Source: JAJKIP01 sp037200685
Lineage (GTDB): Bacteria > Bacteroidota > Bacteroidia > Chitinophagales > Chitinophagaceae
Assembly: GCA_037200685.1 (NCBI GenBank)
Contig: JBBCIG010000015.1
Span: 129,630-193,629, forward strand
Direction of reading: 5' to 3'
Length of the DNA: 64,000 nt
Shown: positions 54,901-61,482 of the stretch, in pieces
Layout of the letters: every line of letters begins with the position of its first letter
Position numbering within the stretch: the stretch's first letter is position 1
Notes under the pieces: model-generated
Database searches by the model: none
What the model was told of the DNA's origin: nothing
What the model saw: the letters and a program-made list of their open reading frames with translations, nothing else
Program-made: the position numbers and the translations under genes

Positions 54901-56651
54901 TAAGAATGGTGCTGACAGAAGAGCAGAAGCAAGATAAATATCCAGTAGCTAGCCTGGAAACAGCCAAAATAAGTACAGAAGAAAGCTATTATACAATTGA
55001 TCAGTCAAAAATCGTAGATGCAAGCGCTGTAACAGGCTTGCCAACTTATACCAATGATAACGGCATTGGTAACAATCCATCTGATCCATCTTTTGAAGCA
55101 GCAAATAGTGCAAAACTGTATAAGTTGAATAGTGCTACCAATAAGACAGGTTTAGGTATTACTTTAAAAGTAATGGCCGGTGACCGGATAGATATACATG
55201 GTAAGAGCTATTATTTTGAAAATAATACGGGTGGTAGCGGTATGAATACTGCTATTCCTATTTTGGATATCTTAAGCGGCTTTTTAGGAAATCCCGGTGG
55301 TACGGTGGCCGCATCAGGTAAGCAGGTGACAGCCTCACAATTAAATGGTCTGCCAACCACCACAGGAGGAATACAAAACCTATTAAATAACCAAACTACA
55401 GACAATAACCAGCAAACCCAGGTACCGAAAGCCTATATTAATTACCTGTTTTTTGATGAGCAGTTTAAATGTGTAGGCAGTGGGTTTAGCAAAGTGGGAG
55501 GCAACAGTTCTTTAAAAGACCATTTCAGCGAGCTACAAAATTTAACAGCTAGTAAAAACGGATTTATTTATATTTATTGCAGTAATGAAAGCCCGGTAAA
55601 TGTGTTCTTTGACAATTTGCAAGTAGTGCATACCCGTAGTCCTATTTTGGAGGAAACGCACTACTACCCATTCGGGTTGACCATGAATGGAATTAGTTCT
55701 AAAGCCTTAGCATTCGGAAAAGATAATAAGTATGAGTATAATGGAAAAGAAAAACAGGAAAAAGAATTTAGTGATGCAACGGGGTTAGATCTATATGATT
55801 TTGGTACTAGATATTATGACCCGCAAATTGGCATGTGGCATAATCCTGATCCATTAGCAGACTTGAGCAGAAGATGGAGTGTTTATGTTTATGCATATAA
55901 CAATCCTGTTCGTTATATTGATCCAGATGGAATGCTTAACGCAGATGCTATTGATAGGAAAAGAGATAAGGAGGGTGGGGATGATGAACTAGGGTATGAT
56001 CCCTGGCATACAGCTCCAAAATCAGATTATGATTTTATGGACCCAGATGAGCGACGCCATAAGGATGAGGACGATTTTTTAGACAGAGAGTCGGGACCAC
56101 AATATTGGGCGGGAAAAACCGGAGAAGATGATCCGAAAAAGAAAGAAGGGTCTACATTGCTTGATAAAGGAGGTGTTCTTATAACAACTGGACAAGCAGT
56201 ATATGAGGTTGCTAGTACAATATATGGTTCTAATGTCGATGATTTAGCTGCAAACATTGCCAAACAAACAGGAGCACCTCTCGCAGAAATAAAAAAGACT
56301 ATAACAGGTCTGGGATTGGAGAAATATTTTAAAGGTGGAGGAAAGATTTTAATGGGAGTAGGAATTGTTATTAGTGTTACACAGCTTGGAAATGCGATAT
56401 CGAGCGGCGATACTAAAGGAGTTGTTAAATCCTCTGCTGATTTAGCTATGGCTTATGTCGGAACTCTAGGACCAATTGGGTTTGGTATTAGCTTAATTTA
56501 TTTTGTCGGTAGTGAATCAGGCGCATTTAAGTGGATTGGAGACAAGGTGACGCAAACATATAATTATGTAAATGAAAAATCTTCTAACTGGTTCGATGGA
56601 TTTGTTCGACAAATTACTGAGTTTCAAAAACCGAGTAGATGGATAAGATAA
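51975..56651 (+). CDS. DUF6443/Rhs polymorphic toxin protein
   Basis: 1558 residues. Signal peptide (MKRNLYILYIIALCATSKAIAQ), DUF6443-type N-terminal domain (about 35-190; QYVDGLGRPIQTVIKKGS), many YD repeats (YEYDHRNRMIVKKVPGAGEV; YDALGRLLSVKK), and the Rhs core end LYDFGTRYYDPQIGMWHNPD ... NNPVRYIDPDGM with DPDGM at 1316-1320. The last 238 residues are variable: a charged linker then two Gly-rich hydrophobic segments (GGGKILMGVGIVISVTQLG; MAYVGTLGPIGFGISLIYF), suggesting a membrane-active toxin. A small membrane protein follows 7 bp downstream. Confidence 0.85.
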   Translation: MKRNLYILYIIALCATSKAIAQRPVPAAYNNDIKINYVRTWDAIAPESDPNNFTITSAVTHSRMTTQYVDGLGRPIQTVIKKGSLETSSGAYADVVSPIVYDEFGREQFKYLPFVSTTNNGFFKINPFQQQATFMNAQYSAQGETYFYGKTVFEESPLNRVLKTFAPGNNWIGQEGTDAQTCQTWTIGGLNYNACEPLDHSIKIKYEINRASDDVKIWNVTNVTGGFGNYVITGAYPAGELYKTITMDEHNKQVIEFKDKEGKIILKKVQLTANMDLGDGSSTSYDKWLCTYYIYDDFNNLRCVVQPEGVKLLIQNSWNIAALNNNILNEQCFRYEYDHRNRMIVKKVPGAGEVYMVYDVRDRLVFTQDAKMRSSNKWLATIYDLLNRPVLTGMLTYTGTITQLRDFAADPSNLNNSTTITVQGSAIPTDLGFSVREPGRPDYYASQSIEFRDGFESESGANFIAEIITGTSTPSSFVVNGNPFPPGANFIALTLSYFDNYTATQKVYDNADNSKLTSGDPYPETLPGTASSLTKGMMTSTKVWAMEDAGDLTKGRWLETVSYYDDKARVVQVQSDNITGGKEQVTNRYDFSGRVLCSYQVHNNPLGTAATVRIKTNMEYDALGRLLSVKKQLNDAGDTKPILQNEYDVLGQLKKKTLGNSLESLTYDYNIRGWMLGANRSYLSTQGQSGTTRFGFELGYDKTTNSSGRNFLGSGMFNGNITGMVWKSDGDDIKRKYDFAYDAANRLLQGLFEQDDASGSWNHSTMDYTMKMGDGSDPDKAYDYNGNIKAMKQYGWKLGAPASLIDDLAYTYILNTNKLKNVVDFTNDAQTKLGDFRTAATHSQASAKSALTANSTYSQFNAITDYSYDDNGNLMMDENKAIASITYNHLNLPAVITIAGKGTITYVYDAAGNKLKKTVAEAGQAPKTTFYIGGTVYENDALQFIAHEEGRIRPTPQSPTAPFAFDYFLKDHLGNVRMVLTEEQKQDKYPVASLETAKISTEESYYTIDQSKIVDASAVTGLPTYTNDNGIGNNPSDPSFEAANSAKLYKLNSATNKTGLGITLKVMAGDRIDIHGKSYYFENNTGGSGMNTAIPILDILSGFLGNPGGTVAASGKQVTASQLNGLPTTTGGIQNLLNNQTTDNNQQTQVPKAYINYLFFDEQFKCVGSGFSKVGGNSSLKDHFSELQNLTASKNGFIYIYCSNESPVNVFFDNLQVVHTRSPILEETHYYPFGLTMNGISSKALAFGKDNKYEYNGKEKQEKEFSDATGLDLYDFGTRYYDPQIGMWHNPDPLADLSRRWSVYVYAYNNPVRYIDPDGMLNADAIDRKRDKEGGDDELGYDPWHTAPKSDYDFMDPDERRHKDEDDFLDRESGPQYWAGKTGEDDPKKKEGSTLLDKGGVLITTGQAVYEVASTIYGSNVDDLAANIAKQTGAPLAEIKKTITGLGLEKYFKGGGKILMGVGIVISVTQLGNAISSGDTKGVVKSSADLAMAYVGTLGPIGFGISLIYFVGSESGAFKWIGDKVTQTYNYVNEKSSNWFDGFVRQITEFQKPSRWIR

Positions 56652-56658
56652 TAAATAT

Positions 56659-57060
56659 ATGAAGATTAATATTTACGATAAATTTTTTATAATTATATAC
56701 AGGTTTTATCTAAAGAAATTTGGGAAAAAGGAGCTCCCACTTTTGACGAGTATAGTCGTGTTGGGTGCTACTTCTTTTGTGCAATTAATGACTATATTTT
56801 TAGGTCTTTCTTTATTCTTTAATATCAATTCATATATACAAATACTTAAAAGAAAAGATATAATCTTTTTTATAATATTTATTATTTCATTTTTTCAAAT
56901 TTTATATTTTTTTCTAGGCAGGAGATATTTTAAAATAATATTAAAACTTAGGAATAGTAAATTTTCTAAAGAGCATTATTTCTATCGATATATTTTCATT
57001 ACATTTTTATGTTTGGTTTCTATCATTCTACTATTGCTATATAAAAACCAAAAGGTATAA
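56659..57060 (+). CDS. Four-helix membrane protein, candidate Rhs immunity protein
   Basis: 133 residues, AT-rich, with four predicted membrane helices (about 31-53, 67-87, 111-130 plus an N-terminal amphipathic one) and no recognised family. It starts 7 bp after the Rhs gene. In polymorphic toxin systems the immunity gene directly follows the toxin end, and membrane-embedded immunity proteins accompany pore-forming toxins. Assignment rests on position and topology. Confidence 0.6.
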   Translation: MKINIYDKFFIIIYRFYLKKFGKKELPLLTSIVVLGATSFVQLMTIFLGLSLFFNINSYIQILKRKDIIFFIIFIISFFQILYFFLGRRYFKIILKLRNSKFSKEHYFYRYIFITFLCLVSIILLLLYKNQKV

Positions 57061-57126
57061 TTTTTATTCGGTAATGTATCAGATTAGCAGGTATTAGGAT
57101 TACAGCTTAAAAGATTGATTTCCCCG

Positions 57127-57939
57127 GTTGTCCGTAGTGTTCTAACTCTTCTGTTTCGTAATAAAAATAAAAATTATAGGATGCTATGCTTTGTTTGCAA
57201 CGAAGCATAGGCTTTGAAAAAGCCTTCAAACTTTCTATTTTAGCATAAGATATGAGTGAAGGAGGTTATAAAATAAGAAACCAGGCAGCTGTGTATTTCA
57301 TAACATTTGCAGTGGTGGAGTGGGCAGATGTATTTACAAGAAAGGAATATAGAGATATAGTTTTGGAAAGTATAAAACATTGCCAGGAAAAGAAAGGATT
57401 GCTGCTGCATGCGTGGTGTATTATGAGTAATCATCTGCATTTAATTATATCAGCCAGGGATAACAACTTGAGTGATTTATTAAGAGACTTCAAAAAATTT
57501 ACCAGCAAACAGGTTATTAAAGCTATTGCAGAAAACAAGCAGGAAAGCAGGAGAGAATGGCTGCTGAGTATTTTTAAAAAAGCTGGCGAAGAAAACAGCA
57601 GGAATACAACTTATCAATTCTGGCGGCAGGATAATCAGCCAAAAGAGCTATTCAGCCCTGCCTTTATATTTCAAAAATTGAACTATATTCATAACAATCC
57701 GGTCGAAGCAGGAATAGTAGATAACCCGGAAGAATATTTATATAGTAGTGCAAGAGATTACAAACAGACAAGAAAATGCGGATTATTAGATGTGGCATTT
57801 ATCTGATGACAAAGTATGTCAACAGTTAGTTTGACAGTTCTTTCAGAACTGATGCTTAGTCGCAGACATAAGCATAGCATCTTATAATTTGTATATTTAT
57901 TACTGATCGGAAGATGAGGAAGACTAAGGAGAACAGGGG
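57127..57939 (+). mobile_element. RAYT unit A
   Basis: Bounded by GTTGTCCGTAGTGTTCTAAC on the left and GACTAAGGAGAACAGGGG on the right, both shared with unit B. Inside lie subterminal inverted repeats ATTATAGGATGCTATGCTT (57173-57191) and AAGCATAGCATCTTATAAT (57870-57888), 18 of 19 complementary, plus a hairpin CTATGCTTTGTT-TGC-AACGAAGCATAG and the transposase gene. Confidence 0.8.
57252..57806 (+). CDS. REP-associated tyrosine (Y1/HUH) transposase, copy A
   Basis: 184 residues. The HUH motif is NHLHLI (His61, His63); the RAYT pattern LNYIHNNPVEAGIVDNPEEYLYSSARDY follows, with the Tyr in YIHNNPV the probable catalytic one. RAYTs process single-stranded REP hairpins. The gene lies between the inverted repeats of unit A and is almost identical to copy B (differences include NHLHLI/NHVHLI and SDLLRD/SDILRD). 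Confidence 0.88.
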   Translation: MSEGGYKIRNQAAVYFITFAVVEWADVFTRKEYRDIVLESIKHCQEKKGLLLHAWCIMSNHLHLIISARDNNLSDLLRDFKKFTSKQVIKAIAENKQESRREWLLSIFKKAGEENSRNTTYQFWRQDNQPKELFSPAFIFQKLNYIHNNPVEAGIVDNPEEYLYSSARDYKQTRKCGLLDVAFI

Positions 57940-58028
57940 CCACCAAAATCATTGGAAAAACACTGTATACCAATCTGGCTACGGGAAGAGGTGAAAGAAA
58001 ACAAAATACTACTCGATTTACTTTTTAA
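57939..58028 (+). pseudogene. Tip of a displaced toxin C-terminus (candidate)
   Basis: An open frame of 29 codons, ATKIIGKTLYTNLATGRGER then KQNTTRFTF, runs from the edge of RAYT unit A to a stop at 58026-58028, ten bases before the lipoprotein start. It has no start codon. The composition and position match the end of a polymorphic toxin whose front was lost. Confidence 0.45.
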
Positions 58029-58037
58029 AACAAACGC

Positions 58038-58532
58038 ATGAGATTAGCGTCAATTTTAGCGTTATGCTGTTTACTCTTATCTTGTAATAGCACCAGTCCG
58101 AATAAGAAATTCAATGTTCAAGATACAGCCAGGTTTAAAAGCTGGCTATCTGATACGATCGCCATGCTCAAATCTGGCAAAGACTTAAATGACTTTAATG
58201 TCTCTGAAGATTCGTTGTATTTGGAAATCAAGTCTACTTACAGCCAAGAAATAGACTCTAGTTATGAGGGCAATAACGCCGATTTAATTTATGCAATGGA
58301 TTTGCTAACCAGAAATAACTGCATACCGAAAAGCAAAGTTGGAATGGATTTGAAGATTCTTCATTTTTATACAGCCTCGTTTGTTCCTGAATTAGTTTAC
58401 GACTTTGACAGTAAAATTTCAACATTTAACTTAAATTATCCCGATAGCATTATCCAATTTAGTTTCGTGAAAGGAAACATGACGGATAAAAAAATAGTCA
58501 GGAGAAATCAAGGTGGTGCGCTGGGTAAATGA
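58038..58532 (+). CDS. Lipoprotein, candidate orphan immunity protein
   Basis: 164 residues with a lipobox (ALCCLLLSC, Cys at 16). No recognised domain; the body is alpha/beta and acidic (SEDSLYLEIKSTYSQEIDSS). It starts ten bases after the stop of the toxin-like tip and lies between two RAYT units. Envelope-located lipoprotein immunity proteins are known for periplasm-acting toxins, so this is a plausible immunity gene; its real function is unknown. Confidence 0.6.
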   Translation: MRLASILALCCLLLSCNSTSPNKKFNVQDTARFKSWLSDTIAMLKSGKDLNDFNVSEDSLYLEIKSTYSQEIDSSYEGNNADLIYAMDLLTRNNCIPKSKVGMDLKILHFYTASFVPELVYDFDSKISTFNLNYPDSIIQFSFVKGNMTDKKIVRRNQGGALGK

Positions 58533-58539
58533 TGACTTT

Positions 58540-58590
58540 TCGTCCTTGCGGGGTCTTCCACAATTTTCAATAATCAGCCAGTGTCCCCAG
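58540..58590 (+). repeat. TTTTCGTCCTTGCGGGGTCTTC repeat, copy 1
   Basis: TTTTCGTCCTTGCGGGGTCT followed by CAATAATCAGCCAGTGTCCC; a second copy lies at 59680-59726. Each sits just before a RAYT unit. Confidence 0.75.
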
Positions 58591-58608
58591 TTGTCCGTAG
58601 TCCCCCCC

Positions 58609-59421
58609 GTTGTCCGTAGTGTTCTAACTCTTCTGTTTCGTAAAAAAAATAAAAATTATAGGATGCTATGCTTCGTTTGCAACGAAGCATAGGCTTTGAA
58701 AAAGCCTTCAAACTTTCTATTTTAGCATAAGATATGAGTGAAGGAGGTTATAAAATACGGAACCAGGCGGCTGTGTATTTCATAACATTTGCAGTGGTGG
58801 AGTGGGCAGATGTATTTACAAGAAAGGAATATAGAGATATAGTTTTGGAAAGTATAAAACATTGCCAGGAAAAGAAAGGATTGCTGCTACATGCGTGGTG
58901 CATTATGAGTAATCATGTGCATTTAATTATTTCAGCAAGGGATAACAACCTGAGTGATATATTAAGAGACTTCAAAAAATTTACCAGCAAACAGGTTATT
59001 AAAGCTATTGCAGAAAACAAGCAGGAAAGCAGGAGAGAATGGCTGCTGAGTATTTTTAAAAAAGCTGGCGAAGAAAACAGCAGGAATACAACTTATCAAT
59101 TCTGGCGGCAGGATAATCAGCCAAAAGAGCTATTCAGCCCTGCCTTTATATTTCAAAAATTGAACTATATTCATAACAATCCGGTCGAAGCAGGAATAGT
59201 AGATAACCCGGAAGAATATTTATATAGTAGTGCAAGAGATTACAAACAGACAAGAAAATGCGGATTATTAGATGTGGCATTTATCTGATGACAAAGTATG
59301 TCAACAGTTAGTTTGACAGTTCTTTCAGAACTGATGCTTAGTCGCAGACATAAGCATAGCATCTTATAATTTGTATATTTATTACTGATCGGAAGATGAG
59401 GAAGACTAAGGAGAACAGGGG
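58609..59421 (+). mobile_element. RAYT unit B
   Basis: Near-identical direct repeat of unit A. Inverted repeats at 58655-58673 and 59352-59370; hairpin CTATGCTTCGTT-TGC-AACGAAGCATAG with a perfect 12-bp stem. The start is preceded by an extra GTTGTCCGTAGT. Confidence 0.8.
58734..59288 (+). CDS. REP-associated tyrosine (Y1/HUH) transposase, copy B
   Basis: 184 residues, HUH motif NHVHLI, otherwise as copy A. Full length and intact, with the same 5' and 3' hairpins. Two intact tandem copies of a RAYT are unusual, since such genes are normally single-copy per family. Confidence 0.88.
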   Translation: MSEGGYKIRNQAAVYFITFAVVEWADVFTRKEYRDIVLESIKHCQEKKGLLLHAWCIMSNHVHLIISARDNNLSDILRDFKKFTSKQVIKAIAENKQESRREWLLSIFKKAGEENSRNTTYQFWRQDNQPKELFSPAFIFQKLNYIHNNPVEAGIVDNPEEYLYSSARDYKQTRKCGLLDVAFI

Positions 59422-59643
59422 AATAGTAGATAACCCGGAAGAATATTTATATAGTAGTGCAAGAGATTACAAACAGACAAGGAAATGCGGATTATTAGAT
59501 GTGGCATTTATCTGATGACAAAGTATGTCAACAGTTAATTTGACAGTTCTTTCAGAACTGATGCTTAGTCGCAGACATAAGCATAGCATCTTATAATTTG
59601 TATATTTATTACTGATCGGAAAATGAGGAAGACTAAGGAGAAC
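59420..59643 (+). pseudogene. RAYT unit C, 3' fragment
   Basis: Begins at GGAATAGTAGATAACCCGG, equal to the last 30 codons of the transposase, and runs to GACTAAGGAGAAC, including inverted repeat AAGCATAGCATC (59579-59597). Fused head-to-tail with the end of unit B at a short AGG overlap. Everything 5' of this point is missing. Confidence 0.85.
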
Positions 59644-59679
59644 CTTTAGTTTCATATCTGTTAATCAGAATTACTTTTT

Positions 59680-59726
59680 CGTCCTTGCGGGGTCTTCTCT
59701 AAACTTCAATAATCAACCAGTGTCCC
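59680..59726 (+). repeat. TTTTCGTCCTTGCGGGGTCTTC repeat, copy 2
   Basis: Same words as 58540-58590 (CAATAATCAACCAGTGTCCC), directly before the REP-like hairpin. Confidence 0.75.
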
Positions 59727-59756
59727 GCCGGGGTTTGGCCCAAGCCAACCCCGGCG
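59726..59756. repeat. REP-like hairpin 5' of the second RAYT
   Basis: CGCCGGGGTT-TGGC-CCAA-GCCA-ACCCCGGCG: a 31-nt hairpin with GGGGTTTGGC/GCCAACCCC arms. Confidence 0.85.
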
Positions 59757-59782
59757 TATAGGAAATCTTCTTACATTTATTA

Positions 59783-60382
59783 ATGGCTATAAAATGGAAA
59801 CACGATGATAGCTGTACCATGTATTATTGCACTTTCACTTGTTATAAGTGGCTGCAACTATTTGAAATGACTAACGGCTATGACATGGTATACAAATGGT
59901 TTGATCATTTGAAAACGCAGGAGCATTACAGCGTAGCTTTTGTAATCATGCCCAATCATATTCATGCAATACTTTACTTTCCTAAAGCAGGGTTTGATCT
60001 GAATAAAATCATTGGCAATGCCAAACGTTTTATGGCTTATGAAATAATAAAGCGATTGGAAGAGGCAAACAAACAGGACATATTAAATTATCTTGCAGAT
60101 GGAGTGTCAGACAGGGAAAGGAAGAAGGGCCAGTTGCATAAAGTGTTTACAGATTCATTTGATGCAAAAGGAATTTATACTGAAAAATTTTTCAATCAGA
60201 AGCTGGATTATATACATTTAAATCCTGTAAGCGGTAAATGGCAATTGGCAAAAGACTTTACCGAATATGCACACAGCAGCGCTTCTTTTTATGAAACAGG
60301 AGAAGTAAAAATTATGAACCATTTGATTTCCGGTTGTTGTAAATTACTCAAGCATCGGGGTCGGCAAGCCAGACCCCGATGA
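59783..60382 (+). CDS. REP-associated tyrosine transposase, second family
   Basis: 199 residues. HUH motif MPNHIHAI with His59 and His61; YIHLNPVSGKWQL with the likely catalytic Tyr and FTEYAHSSASFY. Clearly a different lineage from copies A and B. The last codons and the stop (RGRQARPR) fall inside a hairpin equal in design to the one 27 bp upstream of the start, so the gene is enclosed by its REP-like hairpins. Confidence 0.88.
   Translation: MAIKWKHDDSCTMYYCTFTCYKWLQLFEMTNGYDMVYKWFDHLKTQEHYSVAFVIMPNHIHAILYFPKAGFDLNKIIGNAKRFMAYEIIKRLEEANKQDILNYLADGVSDRERKKGQLHKVFTDSFDAKGIYTEKFFNQKLDYIHLNPVSGKWQLAKDFTEYAHSSASFYETGEVKIMNHLISGCCKLLKHRGRQARPR
60354..60382. repeat. REP-like hairpin 3' of the second RAYT
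   Basis: CATCGGGGTC-GGC-AA-GCC-A-GACCCCGATG. It shares GGGGTY..GGC..AAGCC..ACCCC with the 5' hairpin while the outer bases differ in a paired fashion. Confidence 0.85.
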
Positions 60383-60899
60383 GACCGTTTCCGATCTTAC
60401 AAGAACAAAAAGATTTCGCCATAACGAAAAGCATCTTCTCAAATGCCGAATAGAATTACCGAACGTACCGCCGATATTCATCGGGGTGCTGCCATAATGC
60501 TGAGTAGAATTCATGCAGCACAAGAGTGCGACCATTCGACTTCGCTCATGGTAAACTGCGACGCCCCGACAAACATCGGGGTCTTCGACAATTGTTGAGT
60601 AAAGAACAGAACGATGAACGGAGCGTCGCAACGGAAGTTGATAGTAGCAATGCAGTTGGAAACCTAAATACAACCTCCATTCTGATTTCCTCCTCGAAAT
60701 AGCCTACCTTCATCGGGATTCGAATATTAATTCATCATTCAGTCAGGATCAGCATCGATTCTTACTCTTAGCGCCAGTAACAGTCTTTCTTCTTTTTCTT
60801 CTTGTACTGTCTTTCATTAGTGCCTGTTTATTCTTCAGTTGACTTTTTAATGAAATGGAAATGCAATTGAAAAACGGTACGCTTTAAATTAAATATTGT
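60383..60899. other. Repeat-rich gap before the fasciclin gene
   Basis: Mostly a dispersed repeat (60468-60660). A 22-codon minus-strand frame at 60749-60817 (MKDSTRRKRRKTVTGAKSKN) is Lys/Arg-rich but too short to claim. Confidence 0.6.
60468..60660 (+). repeat. Dispersed repeat cluster, copy 9
   Basis: Contains CCGATATTCATCGG, GTGCTGCCATAATGCTGAGT, AAGAGTGCGACCATTCGACT, CCCCGACAAACATCGGGG and GAGCGTCGCAACGGAAGTTG with ATAGTAGCAATGCAG. The right half repeats the left; it lies directly after the second RAYT. Confidence 0.8.
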
Positions 60900-61310
60900 A
60901 TGTCTACTATTTTACAGATTGCTAATAATGACAGGAACCTTGGCCTATTTACCAAAGGACTAAAGCTCTCCGGGCTGGAAGCTAAGCTGAATGAAATGGG
61001 GCCGTTTACGATACTCGGGCCTGTTAACCTTGCGTTGGGAAAGTTATTGGCTTTGACATACGAACAGCTCTTAGATCCATCCAATACCAGCAAACTGGTC
61101 GCTTTTTTATCCGGCTATATACTTGTCGGCAAAAAGATGTTTTCTGACTTTAGGAACGACCAGCAACTCGCTGCGCTTGATGGTACCATGGTGCTGGTTT
61201 CCAACAAAAACAGTGAAATTCATCTCAATGGCGCCAAAGTATTGGCCCACGACAGGCAGGGGTCAAACGGGGTTGTTCACTTACTGAATACTACTTACGC
61301 CAATAAATAA
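60900..61310 (+). CDS. Fasciclin (FAS1) domain protein
   Basis: 136 residues forming a single FAS1 domain: LGLFTKGLKLSGLEAKLNEM, the H-box-like GPFTILGPVNLALGKL, then LSGYILVGKKMF and HLNGAKVLAHD. No signal peptide is seen, although FAS1 proteins are usually exported adhesion modules. Function not known here. Confidence 0.8.
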   Translation: MSTILQIANNDRNLGLFTKGLKLSGLEAKLNEMGPFTILGPVNLALGKLLALTYEQLLDPSNTSKLVAFLSGYILVGKKMFSDFRNDQQLAALDGTMVLVSNKNSEIHLNGAKVLAHDRQGSNGVVHLLNTTYANK

Positions 61311-61482
61311 TACCGGGTTTCCCGGAAAATAGTCTACCTTTAGTGTCTTGTATGTTACTCCCCACTGAGTTTGTCTAGATTTCTTCTTTCAAATGCTGTG
61401 ATGGCTTAACGTAAGGCAGGTAAAGTATCATCTCTCAAAGTTGGTAGCCTTACCGAATTTTTTTATCAAACTTTTTTTTCAA

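Noticed and set aside
57127..59643. Repeated units considered as a CRISPR array
   Set aside because: The repeats are about 800 bp long and contain transposase genes; no short regular repeats, spacers or cas genes are present.
45708..60382. The accessory region considered as a prophage
   Set aside because: No integrase, capsid, terminase, portal or lysis genes; the tail-fibre-like C-terminus at 47250-47549 is also common in Bacteroidota surface proteins.
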